Shown piece by piece: positions 1-11,900 of a DNA stretch of 64,000 nucleotides (position 1 is its first letter; each line of letters starts with the position of its first letter). The position numbers and the translations under genes are program-made. This DNA comes from Zygnema cylindricum (lineage: Eukaryota > Streptophyta > Zygnematophyceae > Zygnematales > Zygnemataceae): positions 62,001-126,000 of the forward strand of contig JBBHKE010000655.1 in NCBI GenBank assembly GCA_037447655.1. The letters run 5' to 3'. The notes beneath the pieces are model-generated. The model was not told the origin of the DNA. It searched no databases and saw only the letters and a list, made by a program, of their open reading frames with translations.

Positions 1-640
1 TATAGTACAAGAAGGTACAATGGGCGATGTACTTATTGTACGACCATTGTACGAGAAGGTCTACAAGGTGACACCTGTCAAATCGGAAGCCATGGTTCCT
101 CCTCCCATCTTCTCCGGTATCAAATAATGTGGCGCCACGTGGCACCGCGTGACGCTATCTCCGTATGCCGCCAAAAGCTCACTTCGCGTGGCGGCTATAA
201 TGCCGGCCGTCCGATCAAAACATATTTTACACGGTTCAGTTTCGCGTACATGCAGGAATTGCTCCTTTCGGTTAGTCTGCTGTTAATTAGCTGTTGCGTT
301 AATGTTTATATATTTATGAAACCCGTCACGTGTATCGTTTCGTTACGCCTTAATGGTTAAGGCGTTAGGCTATAGAGAATCTAGATGTCGTAGGTTCAAA
401 TCTAGACTTAGGCATCATTTTAGTAAAGTACCATTTACTTCAAACACTGCCACTTTCTAAATATGGCGGCAGTTATGGCGCGCCTCTGATCCTCACTCTC
501 TTTCTTTAAAGCAAAACTAAAATAGGGAAGTGAACTATTAATTACCTCTTTTCAACATGCTTCAGCAAGAATAACTGTCACCCGCAAGGATAAAAACTCT
601 GACCACCTTCACCCTTGTGAGGGCAAGACTCCCTTAAGTT
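1..640. repeat. LTR-like repeat half with tRNA-like segment (first copy)
   Basis: This stretch matches 1250-about 1830 in the same orientation, starting at the same TATAGTACAAGAAG. It includes a GGCGCCACGTGGC block and a tRNA-like segment. It corresponds to the outer half of the 1.1-1.3-kb LTR family seen complete at 5354-6665. No credible gene is present. Confidence 0.6.
345..414 (+). repeat. tRNA-like segment in LTR family, copy 1
   Basis: The segment has an A-box-like TGGTTAAGGCG, a B-box-like GGTTCAAATC and 5' GCCTTA facing 3' TTAGGC as an acceptor-like stem. The anticodon arm does not fold into a 7-nt loop, so I read it as a degenerate tRNA-derived sequence within a mobile element, not a working tRNA gene. 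Confidence 0.45.
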
Positions 641-1249
641 TATAGCAAAAACAATCTCATAATTTGCTCCTTATACAGAAACCAATCCTGATATGACATG
701 TGTCGACATTTTGGCCATGTCGTACGATGGTCGTACAAAAAGTACACCGGCACTTGTACTATTCTATACGACACAGTATATTAATTGGTGCCGTACTTTG
801 GTAGATAGAGTTTTAGAGGGGGAATAGGACTTAGAAAATTTTGAGTAGGTAGCTGCCTCTCCCACAGCACCTTGTATAAATGGCAAAATTTGGCCAGCCA
901 TAACTATCAATTTACTTGACCATTTTCAGTGATTCTTTTTGCTCCGGACTCAAGGGAGTCTAGGCTACACTGGGGTGTAGTCGGTAAGTGTTTTTGTCTG
1001 CCAGGGTGGCGGTATTTCTAAGGGAAATTCAAAGTGGGTGAATGTGTCCAAATCTCATATTCTAACTTTGCATTCTGTGGTGGAACTGTGCACACAGAAA
1101 GTCTTATTTCACAGGGGTGAATCTATAATGGGTTTGTGATTCTCAAGGGGTCAGTCATTTGGGTTTATATAAACTTGGAGTCGCACTATCTAGATAAGCT
1201 TCTTTTGGATTTGCTTACTCTGAGGGCCAGTGGAGGTCTCAGAGTTTCA
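640..1249 (+). repeat. Inverted half of the LTR family
   Basis: This stretch reads like the promoter-proximal half of the LTR family in plus orientation. It has GTACAAAAAGTACACCGG, a TATA-like GTATAAATGG near 875, a TTTATATAAACTTGG block and an AATTTCA-like end at 1249. It closely matches 56800-57333 and the reverse complement of 5354-5900. It separates the two direct copies at 1-640 and 1250-1973. Confidence 0.6.
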
Positions 1250-1973
1250 TATAGTACAAGAAGATACAATGGGCGATGTACTTATTGTACGTCAATTGTA
1301 CAACATAGTTTTCAAGGTTACACCCCTCAAATTGGGAGCCATGGTTTTTCCTCCCATCTTCTCCGGTATCAAATAATGCGGCGCCACGTGGCCCCGCGTG
1401 ACGTTATCTCCGAATGCCACCAAAATCTTACTTCAGGTGGCAGCTTCAATGTTGGGCGTCCGATCAAAACATATTTTACACGGTTGAGATTCGCGTACGT
1501 GCATGAATTGTTCCTCTTAGTTAGTTTGGTGTTAATGAGGCGTTGCGTTAATGTTTACATATCTTTGAAATCCGTCACGTTTATCGTTTCTTAGTGCCTT
1601 AATGGTTAAGGCGCCCAGCTATATAGAATGTATAGGTTACAGGTTCAAATCCGGACTTAGGCAACATTTTGGTAAAACATCATCTACTTCAAAATCTGCT
1701 ACTTACTATATATGGCAGCAGCCATTGCGTGCCTTTGATCCTCACTCTCTCTCTTTAAAGTATAACTAAAATAGAGAGGTGAACTATTAGTTTCCTCTTT
1801 TCAAAAACAACTGCTTGTCTCTCTTAGGACTGCACAGGCAACCATGGCTATACCTCCCTGTTCAACCTTTAGTTACAAGGACGAGTGTGGGTGTTGAAGA
1901 TAGGGGTTAGAGGCAAACTGCCTCGGCTTCTTTTCTACATTTCATTTTAGACCTAGAAAATACTAAAAGAACC
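1250..1973 (-). repeat. LTR family copy truncating copia unit A
   Basis: The right edge carries the family's terminal GACCTAGAAAATACT and then breaks into copia protease-region sequence at about 1974. The left part repeats 1-640. A tRNA-like segment lies at 1595-1663 (TGGTTAAGGCG, GGTTCAAATCC, with TGCCTTA facing TTAGGCA). This copy cuts off unit A downstream of its protease region. Confidence 0.6.
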
Positions 1974-3438
1974 ATGAATTTCTACAACCTGTCTGCCACC
2001 TTTAAGAACTACTTCAAAGCCTTTGCTTTCTACCAAAGATGTAGAGAAAAGATTCTTTTTAAAATGTGTTACATACAACACATTGTGGAAAGTCCTCTCT
2101 ACATGCTTTCCTCCCACATCTACCATCAAAGATACATCACCCTGAGCTGAAGTCTGAACAATCACGCGACATACATAATAAATATTTTTTGGAGGAATCT
2201 GCTTTAGGTTTGAAAAAATGGCCTTGTTCTAGCACATCTGGGCCAATGCAACGGTGTCCATGGTCTAACCAACATTCTTTGGACCCACGATTGCTGTTGC
2301 CATAGCAAATAACTCGGCCTCTTTTTTATCTACGGAGCTCAATGAATCATCTTCTTCAGCTATGAAAGCCGAAAAACTGGCATTTCCACGTGATAGATTA
2401 TCGGCAAAGCCTTTGTGGTATTGACTCTGTTGCCAGCCTGACGTGCATAACGCGGCTTCATTCGCCTTTTTAAGTTTTGTGGAGTACTTGTATCCATGTC
2501 CTTTTTCAGAGCAATAAAAACATGTAGTAGATGACACCTTATTTGGCCTATTGTTTAACTGATTAAACTGATTATGACTTTGGTTAAACTGATTTTGACA
2601 TTTGTTAAAATAACTTCACTTCTAACTTACGTGAGCTCTCTTTGTAGTAGATGACACCCTATTTGGCCTATTGTTGAACTGATTAAACTGATTATGACTC
2701 TGGTTAAACTGATTTCGACATTTGTTAAACTAATTTTAGTTCTAACATAGCTGAGCTCTCTTTTCAAATTCTATGCTCAAAGCATCTGCTTTTCACTCAC
2801 CATTAAGTATTTAAGTTGTAGATTCTTCTTCTATAATAAAATTTCATGCTAACTAAAACGACCAGCTAGCCTTATTATGACTTTTCAAATGAAGAAATAC
2901 TCCTTTCATAGTATCTAGAAGACCTCTGACAAGTAAAGCAAGCCACCTTTGACAAGTAAAGTTGCTTACTAAAATTTCGGAAAAGAACCACTGACAGACG
3001 AGTGTGCATCAAGTAGTGCCAAAAAATTGTCGCAATATTCAAACATACTCCCCCCGAAGTGTTTGTAATACCAAATTTGAACAGCAAGAAGAATCTCGTC
3101 TTAGACATTTGATTTCTCGAAAGCACATTATAGTGAAGACCAAATCTCTTTTGCCTTTTTCATTACAACCAAGACATGACCAAATTTTCAAAGATATAGA
3201 GAATAAAATTGTTTCAAGCCAAGGATTTCTTCTTAGCCGTGCTTATCCTTGTCTCATCAATGGAGCCATCCAACACCCCTAACAGATTAGCAGCATCAAG
3301 AGATGACTAAACTATCTCTGCCCAATATGCATATTTTTGGCCATTGAAGATAGGAATTATTGGCGAAATGCCCATAACGTGTTGTTCTTTAACAACCATA
3401 GCAATAGGAGAACCAGCACTAGCAGTGGATGCAGACAT
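1974..3438 (-). pseudogene. Ty1/copia gag-protease remnant, unit A
   Basis: The minus strand encodes a decayed copia polyprotein start. The gag Met at 3438 is followed by FNGQKYAYWAEIV, typical of copia gag. A UBN2-type gag section with frameshifts comes next, then a degenerate zinc knuckle (CFYCSEKGHG, later ligands lost) near 2500, then a protease/pre-integrase part (HNVLYV, KKNLFSTS) that ends at 1974 where an LTR-family copy is joined. A 120-bp tandem duplication (2524 and 2644) lies in the Asn/Gln-rich linker. Unit A is homologous to unit B (8560-9853) and shares with it the LTR at 3488-4361. It is not functional. Confidence 0.75.
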
Positions 3439-3487
3439 CTACTCAGCAAAAGCTATGAAGTACCTTGTTCAACAACCAACTTTTAGC

Positions 3488-4361
3488 TGACACAGAATAT
3501 GACACACAAGCTCAAACTAACTCAAATCTAGGAACATAATGAAAAACACAATTAAGTAACAAATTCTAAAGTTACAAACCAAATAACCAAGTCAACCATA
3601 AGATATAGTCTCTGCAAGTTTCTCATAAAATACCTTTAAATAACTATATTCCCAAAACTAGATACACAAATTTGGCTAAGTCCTAAATTATATACTCATA
3701 TTGAGTATCTACTGATCAATACTAATTTGGGTGACTGTACTACAATACTATACTATGCTATGACAAAGTATCTAAACACTACTTCACTGTACCGTGAGTA
3801 CTTCCAAAAACCTAATTGTTGTTTTCCAAAACAAAATAGTGCGACACTATTTTCTAATAGGCTAATTACAAAATTCTGTTCCCCAAATATATACAAATAG
3901 GAGACCATACAATAAATGTTTCAGATGCTTAGTTAGCAGTGGTCCATAACGTCCAGCTAACTGTGGTCTTGTAGTTGAAAGCACTTAAGTGCGTAGAAGT
4001 GTGCTTCGTCACTTGTGGTCCCACATAAATTGCAACCGTCGACACGATGCTAATCAACGATCACTATAGCTCACCATACCATACATTTCCCAATTATGCA
4101 GCTGATTCTTGGTTTGTCCGATCATGTCAATCCGCTCGTCATGTGCACGCTACGTGTAAGTAGTCGTCGGCTCTATTCCGTAAAATATGCATTGTCCTAC
4201 ATTTGTCAACCCATGATCCTATAAACGTACATACACTATAATATCCTTCTGTCAGTGTAACACTAATAACGTTAAGTGTCACAACTTTTTTTCACAAAAA
4301 TAATCTAAGTCCTTTACCCTCCCCTCACAGCCTTATCTAGTGAACTAAAGATTTCACATGC
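3488..4361 (-). repeat. LTR shared by copia units B (3') and A (5')
   Basis: This LTR is preceded on the minus strand by the unit-B RNase H region and a purine tract, and followed by the unit-A gag start. It is therefore both the 3' LTR of B and the 5' LTR of A. Homology to 9903-10749 stops sharply at 4361. Confidence 0.65.
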
Positions 4362-5353
4362 CAACACTCCTCTAAATCTTTAGATTGAGTAACTCACTTA
4401 GCCCAATAGCCTTTCTACAAAACTGCAATTTAGGAGCAAGAAGGGGTTTAGTTAGCATGTCTGCCACCATTTTCTCATATGGTAAATAACAAAAATTTAT
4501 AATTATTGCAATTATATTTTCCCAAACAAAGTGAAGTCTCACAGCCATATGTTAGCTTTTTAAGTGGTGAGTGGGGTAAGAGGCGATAGCAATGGCTGCC
4601 TAGTTGTCATACTAAATAATTTGAGGCCCTGCTTGCATGTATTTGAGTTCCTGTAAGATGGATTTAACCCATAGAAGTTTCTTGAGGCAGAACTAGCTGC
4701 CATATATTCAGACTCCATTGTAGATTGGCTATAACTTTTTGCAGCTTGCTGATCCAGTAACTAATTCCGTCTCTAATTTTCATAACAAATCCATTTGTAG
4801 AATTTTAGCTTGGCATATATCCCTAGCTTGTGTCGCTCCACGTTTGTAATTTCACCTCTTTGCCTCTAAGTACAAGATTGAGATTTCAAGAACCTGCAAG
4901 ATACATCACAACTCTTTTTCTTGCTTCCCAGTGTACCATTCTAGGATGTTGCAGACTCTTGCTTCAAACTCCCACGGCTGCTGCTATTTTGGGTCTTCTA
5001 CAGTTCAAAAAATATATAAGACTTTTGATTACCTGTTTTTATGGCTTTGTCGCCATAAACTCTTCCTCCTATGACTCTACGCATTCACTAACCATTAAGC
5101 ATGAGTCTGAATCACTTCCATCCAAGTTCCGTCTAAATTCCATTTGAGTTACAAACTCTTTAGCATCGTTCATTTCAAACTTTTCCATTATATTACCTAT
5201 TGCTTCTTTTTGAGTCTATACAACAAGTTTTTTGTTTCTATCTTTTTCTACCTGTATACATAAGACATAGTTTGCCCGACTGAGGTCCTTCATCTCGAAT
5301 CTATATCTTACCAGCTCTATAATGCAGTTTATTTTATCCATTGATTTGCTTAT

Positions 5354-6665
5354 TGAAATTCTTTGGGCTCCATTGCCACACAGAATTCAAAGGTCCAAAG
5401 GAAGCTAATCTAGATAGTATCGACTCCAACTTGATATAAACCCAAATGACTGACCCCTTGACAATCACAACCCCAATATAGCTTCACCCTTGTGAAATAA
5501 CACATTCTGTGTGCTCAGTTCCAGCACAGAATGCAAAGTTATAATATGAGATTTGGACACATTCACCCACTTTGAATTTCCCTAAGAAATGCAGCCACCT
5601 AGGCAGGCGAAGACTCTGACCGACTACACCCCTATGTAGCCTGGACTCCCATAAGTCTGCAGCAACAAGAATCACTGAAATTGGTCAACTGAATTGATAG
5701 TTATGTCTTGTCAAAGTTTACCATTTATACAAGGTGCTCTCTAGGAGAGGTATCTACCTACCATAAATAGTCTAAGTCCTAAAACTCCTCTCTAAGCCCC
5801 CTAGTACTAAAGTACGAACCTATGACAAGATTGTAAAGTACATAAAGGTACAGGTGCCGGTGTACCTTTTGTATGGCCATCATACGACATGGCCAAAAAC
5901 CAACACGTGATTTATCCGAACTCGTTATTTTAATTCCCGGAATTCGTGCTGCCAAAAATTATCTCTCCACGTGGCTCCACGTCATGCCACGTCTGAAAAA
6001 ACGGTACTGTACATGAAAGTACAAGTGCCGAAATACTTTTTGTACGTACATTGTACGAAATCGCCATATTGCGACATTTGTCACTTTCGGATTTGTATTC
6101 TTCTATTCTTGAAATTTTGTAAGCCCGTATGATGTTGCCACGTGTCATCCGGAGTGGCGGCGTCTGCAAACTGCGAAGTTGTCTTTTCCGCGATTTCGGC
6201 GCTAACCACGGCCGTCCGATTTACATTGCCATTTAAAACGGACCGTCGAAATAAATGTCCGTACTATTTTTTTCGTCCGGTACTAAAAGTACAATTGTTT
6301 CTATGCCCTATATACTGTAACCTAGTTAAATGGAAAACCCTACCTATAAATGTTTAAATATCTATCCAACCCTACATGTCTTAGCAATATTCCTAGACTA
6401 AATGGACAAAGCTAACGGCTACAGGATGTTTGACGCACGGTAGGTACCAGGATCAAATCCTGGGTTCGTCAATTACCTTTTTAGTAATCATACCTATTAT
6501 CTATTCCTCTCTCTTTAGAAATCTTAGGCAGCCTTGGCTCTAGCTCCCTCTCCAGCCTTGAATGACTACAAAAAGTGTGGGGGCTTGGAGAAAGAGGTTA
6601 GAGACAGACTGTCACTGCTACTTTTCTATCCTCAAACAGACCTAGAAAATACATAAATATCAACT
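5354..6665 (-). mobile_element. Solo LTR (1,312 bp) nested in copia RT with CTTAT target duplication
   Basis: The plus-strand flanks are CTTAT at 5349-5353 and again at 6666-6670, a perfect 5-bp target-site duplication. The element starts TGAAATTC and ends ATCAACT (the expected final A is mutated to T). Read on the minus strand it has LTR-like features: a TATA-like TTGTATAAATGG and a TTGATATAAACCC-type block (seen in reverse). A tRNA-like segment with a perfect T-arm (CCAGG-ATCAAAT-CCTGG) lies at about 6398-6474 on the plus strand. No coding capacity is seen. The same family occurs at 38311-39428 and in partial copies elsewhere. Confidence 0.8.
6398..6474 (+). repeat. tRNA-like segment inside solo LTR
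   Basis: A perfect 5-bp T-arm with a 7-nt loop (CCAGGATCAAATCCTGG) is followed by GTTCGTCA. The A-box side is weak. A diverged counterpart lies at about 39165-39246 in the other full LTR copy. I see it as a tRNA-derived insertion or a fossil pol III promoter, not a functional tRNA. Confidence 0.4.
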
Positions 6666-7191
6666 CTTATGAACAGCAAGTCATCAACGTATACAACAAT
6701 GTAAAGTATCTTATCCTCCCTTTGTAAGACATATAGAAAATTATCTGAACTAATTCTTTTAAATCCTAATCCAGTCAAAAACTCATCTTACATAAGATTC
6801 CATTGCCAAAGGGTTGGTTTCAACCTATCAGAGATTTTTTCAGTTTACACACTAATTCTTCCTTTTATTTTTCTTCATACATTTTTGGTTGCTTAATGTA
6901 AATGGTTTCCTCTAATTCCGTATGCAAGAAAGTAGTTTTAACATCCATTTGATGGATTTCCATATTTTCTATAGTAGCAAGACTTAGCATAATTTTGAGA
7001 ATGGGAAATCTAACAACCAGAGAGAAAGTTTTTTCAAAGTCAATACCTTATTTTTGATTTTACCCTTTCGCCACAAGTCTAGCCTTATACCTTTTAATGG
7101 TGTTGTTTGGGTTGAGTTTCACCTTGGACACCCATTACCTGCTAATAACATTTCAGCTCGGAGGAAGATCCACTAGCTCCCATGTCTACCC

Positions 7192-8560
7192 CTACATAAT
7201 AGATTTCATTTTATCATTTGCCTCCGAAATCCTTTGATTTCTATCTGGTGAAGAGAAGGCTTCTTGAATAGTTAGAGGTTCCTCAGTAACAGCTGAAAAA
7301 GCAAAGTAAAAGCTGGCTTGTAGACGGCTGCTAGATTTGTTTCCAGCCGGAAATTTAGAGGCTGAAATTGATAGCATTGTGGAATTTCTTTGCCGTTGTT
7401 GACCTACAACCGATGGCTCTGCCCAAGCAAGAGATCTCGGTGATGCATCTAAAAAAGTTACTAGTGGTGGTGACTGAGAGGGTAAATACACCAATTGTGT
7501 ATGGTGAAAAATGACATACTCTAGAGGTTTTGTTGTTGCCGATGTGTCTGTTTTAAACATATTAACTAAGTCCTATTCATCCTTAATCTGTATGTTCGTG
7601 GAAACAACAACTTTCTTGTTTTCTAAAATATATACTCTATATCCTTTTGCTTGCTCATCATACCCCCTAAAAATCCGTGGTAAGCCCTTTGCTTCCATTT
7701 TCCATCTATCATGCGTAGTATATAAGATAAAATATTTGTTGCCAAACACTTTAAAGTGACTAACATCAGGTTTCATCCATGTCCACATCTTATATGGTGT
7801 AGTGCTAACTAACCTAGAAACTACTATGTTTTTAATATAGATTGCACAATTAAGGGCCTCAGCCTAAAATTTTAGATCTAGTCATTTTTCTGCAAGCATG
7901 GATCTAGCACTTTCTATCACAATTCTATTTAATCTTTCAGAGACACCATTGTATTTTGGTATAAATGGAACTATAAGATTGTGACAAATACCTTGTTGGA
8001 GGAGAAACTGCTTGAAGTCATAAAAGTATATTCTCCTCCGTTATCCAATCTCAGTGCCAATAAAAAAACTTTGTGAAGCTTTTCTGCCCATGCCTTATAG
8101 TGTTAAAAGTGTGTTAGCACTTCACTCTTATGTTGCATAAAGTAAACTTTGTTGTACTGGGAATAGTTTTTTGTGAACTTGACCATATAGTGGACACCTC
8201 CCGCGGATGCCACTTGGGAAGGACCGAGAACATCCGAGTGAATGAGTTGCAACACCTTTTATGATCTATGTTCTGATTCTTGGGGGAATGGTAACTTGTG
8301 GATTTTGCCTAGTGAACACCCGTCACATGTTTTGACATGATACGATGTAAGGGACACATCCTCAAGTTTTCCTGCATTCACCATTTTCGTCAGAAAATAT
8401 CATAATTAACATGTCCTAATCTCTAATGCCATAGCTCATTTTCACATGAAACACTGGAATAGAAAAAATCATTTTCTTTCCATTTAGCCATGTCCATCCG
8501 ATACATTTTGCTTACATCTCTTGTACCCTTCACTGCAACCTTGCCTAGCCAAGCTTGCTA
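7192..8560 (-). pseudogene. Copia unit B integrase, decayed
   Basis: On the minus strand, scattered frames carry copia integrase signatures: HSDVLGPS with the first catalytic Asp, RLDNGGEY with the second, and an NGV(S)ER-like segment at the third acidic position. The C-terminal part at 7573-7788 is open and holds the copia KVFGNKYF and GYDEQAKGYRVY segments. A linker rich in Ser, Pro and Gln follows to about 7192. Frameshifts and stops rule out activity. Confidence 0.7.
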
Positions 8561-9853
8561 ATAACTTGTCTGCCACCTTTAACAACTACTCAAAGCCTTT
8601 GCTTTTTTCCAAAGATGTAGAGAAAAGATTCTTTTTAAAATATGGTACATAAAATAGATTGAGTAGAGTCCTCTCTACATGCTTTCCTCCCACATCTACC
8701 ATCAAAGATACACCACCCTAAGCTAGAGTCTGAACACTCATGCGGCGTGCATAGTAAATATTCTTTGGAGGAGTTGGCTTGAGGTTTGAAAAAATGGCCT
8801 TGTTCGAACACATGTGGGCCGATGCTCTGGTGTCCATGATCCAACCTCCATATTTTGGACCCTTCCTTGCTACTGCCATAGCAAATAACTCAGCCTCCTC
8901 CTTATCTCCGAAGCTTAATGACTCATCTTTATCAACTACAAAAGCCGAAAAAAGATCATTTCCACGTGATGGATTGTCGCGAAAGCCTTTGTGGTATGGA
9001 CTTTGTTGCCAGCCTAGCCTGCAAAACCTTGTTTCATTCGCCTTTTTCAGTTTTGCGCATTACTTGTATCCATGTCCTTTTTCAGAGCAATAAACCAATG
9101 TAGTGGAAGACTGCTTATTTGGCCTATTGTTCAACTGATTTCACTGATTTTGACTCTGGTTAAACTAATTTCTGTTATGACTTAGGATAGCTCTCTTATC
9201 AAAATCTATGCTCAAAGCATATGCCTTTCTCTCACCATTAAGTATTTTAGTTGTAGATTCATCTTCTAGAATAAACTTGTATGTTAACTGAAACAACCAG
9301 CTAGCCTTATTATGACTTTTCAAATGATTTTTTTTTTTTTTTATTGTATATGGTAGACCTCTAACAAGTAAAGTTGCTTGCTGAAATTTCGGAAAGGAAC
9401 CTTTGGCAGTGGAGTGTGCATGAATTAGTGCTGGAAATTTTGTCACAATATTCAACCATACTCCCCCCAGAGTATTGATAATCCCAATTTTTTCCAACAA
9501 GAAAGAGATCCTCTTGGACATTTAATTTTCTCGAAAGTAGATTTTAGTGAAGACCAAATCTCTTTCCCCTTTTTCATTTTCAACCAAGACATGACCAAAT
9601 TTTCACAGAAACAAAGAATTTGATTGTTTCGAGACAAGGATTTCTTCTTAGCCCAGCTTATCTTTGTCTCATCAAGGTAGCCATCCAACACCCCCAACAG
9701 ATTAGCAGCTTCAAAAGATGACTCAACCATCGCCGCCCAATATGCATACTTTTGGCCATTAAAGATAGGAATTTTGGACTAAAGGCCCATAACCTATTGT
9801 TCTACAACCACCATAGCAAGAGGAGAATCAGCACTTGTAGTAGATGTAGACAT
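8560..9853 (-). pseudogene. Copia unit B gag and protease region, decayed
   Basis: Starting from the Met at 9853, the minus strand encodes a copia gag with IPIFNGQKYAYW, then LLGVLDGYLDETKI and a UBN2-like helical region (EIWSSLKSTFEK). An eroded zinc-knuckle linker and the protease region, where the DSG motif is degraded, follow. Several frameshifts are present, including a poly-T expansion near 9330. It parallels unit A throughout. Confidence 0.75.
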
Positions 9854-9902
9854 CTACTCAACAAAAGCTATCAAGTACCTTGTTCAACAACCATCTTTCA
9901 GG

Positions 9903-10749
9903 TGACACAAAATATGACACACAAGCTCAAACTGACTCAAATTTAGGAAAACTATAAAGAACACAATAAGCAGACAACTCTTAAAGTTGGAGACCAATTG
10001 ACTGTGTCAACCATAAGATAAAGTCTCTTCAAGTCACTCATAAACTGCCTTTAGATAATTATATTCCCAATAATGGATACACATATTTGGCAAAGTCCTA
10101 TATTATATACTCAAAGTGAGTATCTACTGCTCTATACTAATTTGGATGACAATACTTGAGTTTTATATTATGTTAGGACAAAGTATCCAAACTGTACTTC
10201 ACCGTACCGTAAGTACTTTCAAAAACCTAATTGTAACTTTCCAAACCTAAATAGTGCGACACTATTTTCTAATAGGCTAATTGCAAAATTGTGTTCGCCA
10301 AATATATACAAATAGGAGACCATAGAATATATGTTTCAGAGTCGCGCCGATTGTGGTTGTGTAGTACGAAGCACTTCAGTCCGTACAAGTTTGCTTCGTC
10401 ATTTCTGGTTCATATATATCGTGTCCGTCAACACGATGCCAAACAATAGTTACTATAACTCACGGAACCATACATTTCACAGTTATGTGGCTTATTCTCG
10501 GTCCATCTGATCATGTCAATCCACTCCTCACATGCACGCCCCGTGTAAGTGGTTGTTGGCCTTTTTTCGTAAAACATGCGTAGTCCTCCCCTTGTCGACA
10601 CGTGTCGCTGTAGACGTACAGTACATTCTAATGTCCTTGTATCTTTGAAACATTAATAAGGGTAACTATTACAACTTCTTTTCACAAAAAATATTCAAAA
10701 TCTTTTACTCTCCCCTCACAACCTTATCTACTGAACTAAAGATTTCACA
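9903..10749 (-). repeat. 5' LTR of copia unit B
   Basis: This region aligns with 3488-4361, with shared blocks such as AATAGTGCGACACTATTTTC and TATACAAATAGGAGACCAT (plus strand). It starts TGTGAAATC on the minus strand. The visible divergence from the 3' LTR implies an old insertion. The inner edge is estimated from the TGACACA block shared by both copies. Confidence 0.65.
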
Positions 10750-11170
10750 TTCGAATAGCACTCTCTAGCTCCATGAAAATTGGTGCGAGCTCATTACAAA
10801 AATCCAACATCTTCCCCCCGTTGTATACATATGCATTAATTTTCTGATCGGCCAACTGTTGTTGGTGAATTTGACCAACTCCGTACACCTCTAGTAAAGC
10901 CACCAAAAGATCGGATGCCCTCTCTACTTGCAAATTTGAAGATGGAAGTCCATAAGTAAGATGGCGGAGGATGAAGTGATTTTCCACCATATTGTTGTAG
11001 TCCCAATTATCAATATCATTCTCCTCGTTCCTCGGAATAGGTGACCTGAATGCTGAACTGGTTGCTATTACCTTGATTGTTCCATCGCCTTTCCTTTGTC
11101 CACCACTTCGTTTTCTTTTATCTCTTCAGTTGGAGATGGATATGCATCTCTGGTGAATCTGCTTCTTGTC
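10745..11170 (-). pseudogene. Retrotransposon gag-like remnant
   Basis: The minus strand reads MTRSRFTRDAY, then an interrupted section, then an open 81-residue frame ending at 10745 that contains LLVALLEVYGVGQIHQQQLA and FCNELAPIFMELESA. The helical spacing resembles the UBN2 gag domain of copia elements but belongs to a different family from units A/B. The LTR of unit B begins right at its end (10749), so unit B appears to have inserted into this older element. Confidence 0.5.
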
Positions 11171-11319
11171 ATCATAATTTCCTAATATATGAAGCAAGTT
11201 CCATTAAATATGGGCACCATAACCAGCAATTCTGAGACCTCCACAGGTCCTTAAAATGGCCACCTCACACGAAGCCCTTAGGATAACCCTGACCCCTTTG
11301 TGTTTGGACAAGAATAAAT

Positions 11320-11900
11320 GCCACCCTGACGGAAAAAAACTCTAACCTCCTTCACCCATGTGAAGAAACGACTCCTTTTAGCAAAAATAATCTTTGAATT
11401 TGCTCCCCTGAGCAGTAAGTTATTAAGGGTTAAAGTAGACATTTTGTACCGAAACACTATGGGAGAGAGGTGGCTAACTATTAAATTTTCTAAGTCTTAT
11501 ATCCCTGTCTAAATCCTCTACTACTAGATTACAGCACCAATCAGAAGATTGTATCGTATAGAAAGGTACAAGTGTCGAAAGACTTTGTACGGCAACCGTA
11601 CGACATGGTTGAAATGTTGACCCTTACCATATCTGGATTAGTTCCCATATTCCCTGCAAATGCCGCAAGCCAATGATGTCTTGCCACGTGGCGCTTGACG
11701 TGGCGGTGATTGAAAACCGCCAAAGCGCCTATTTCGCAATCTTCTCACCTATTGTGGTTGTTTGATAAAAACTGGCTTTTGATTATAGCGGTTGAAATCA
11801 ATGCGCGGTATTTGTTTTGTCGTCAAAACAAATGCGCGTTATTCGTTTCGTGAAGTACTGTAAGTCGTACGTATATCGTAACTGTGTCTATGTTGTTGAA
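11320..11900 (-). repeat. Diverged LTR-family copy
   Basis: Blocks such as ACTCTAACCTCCTTCACCC, AAGGTACAAGTGTCGAAAG and GCCACGTGGCGCTTGACGTG match the solo LTR family in the same orientation as the 5354-6665 copy, with strong divergence. No coding signal is present. Confidence 0.5.

Larger units (their letters stand above)
4400..7190 (-). pseudogene. Copia unit B reverse transcriptase/RNase H, split by a solo LTR
   Basis: The RT occupies 7190-6666 and resumes at 5353, continuing as RNase H-like sequence to about 4400. The YVDD catalytic box lies at about 6690. After the interruption the reading resumes with the expected RFEMKDLS block. Deleting the inserted 1,312 bp plus one TSD copy rejoins the codons in frame, so the insertion is cleanly defined. 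Other stops downstream show that the element was decaying anyway. Confidence 0.75.
3488..10749 (-). mobile_element. Ty1/copia retrotransposon unit B with both LTRs and a nested solo LTR
   Basis: The element reads on the minus strand. The 5' LTR is about 10749-9903, the internal region runs from the gag Met at 9853 to about 4400, and the 3' LTR is about 4361-3488. The two LTRs align over their length and both begin TGTGAAATCTTTAG. A purine-rich AGAGGAGTG tract lies just before the 3' LTR, as expected for a polypurine tract. A 1,312-bp solo LTR interrupts the reverse transcriptase. Many stops and frameshifts mark it as old. Because unit A's gag starts directly beyond the 3' LTR, the pair forms an LTR-internal-LTR-internal array. 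The inner LTR edges are approximate and I could not assign the primer-binding site. Confidence 0.75.

Noticed and set aside
345-414. Possible tRNA gene
   Set aside because: A and B box-like motifs are present, but the anticodon arm does not fold, and the segment recurs inside a mobile element.
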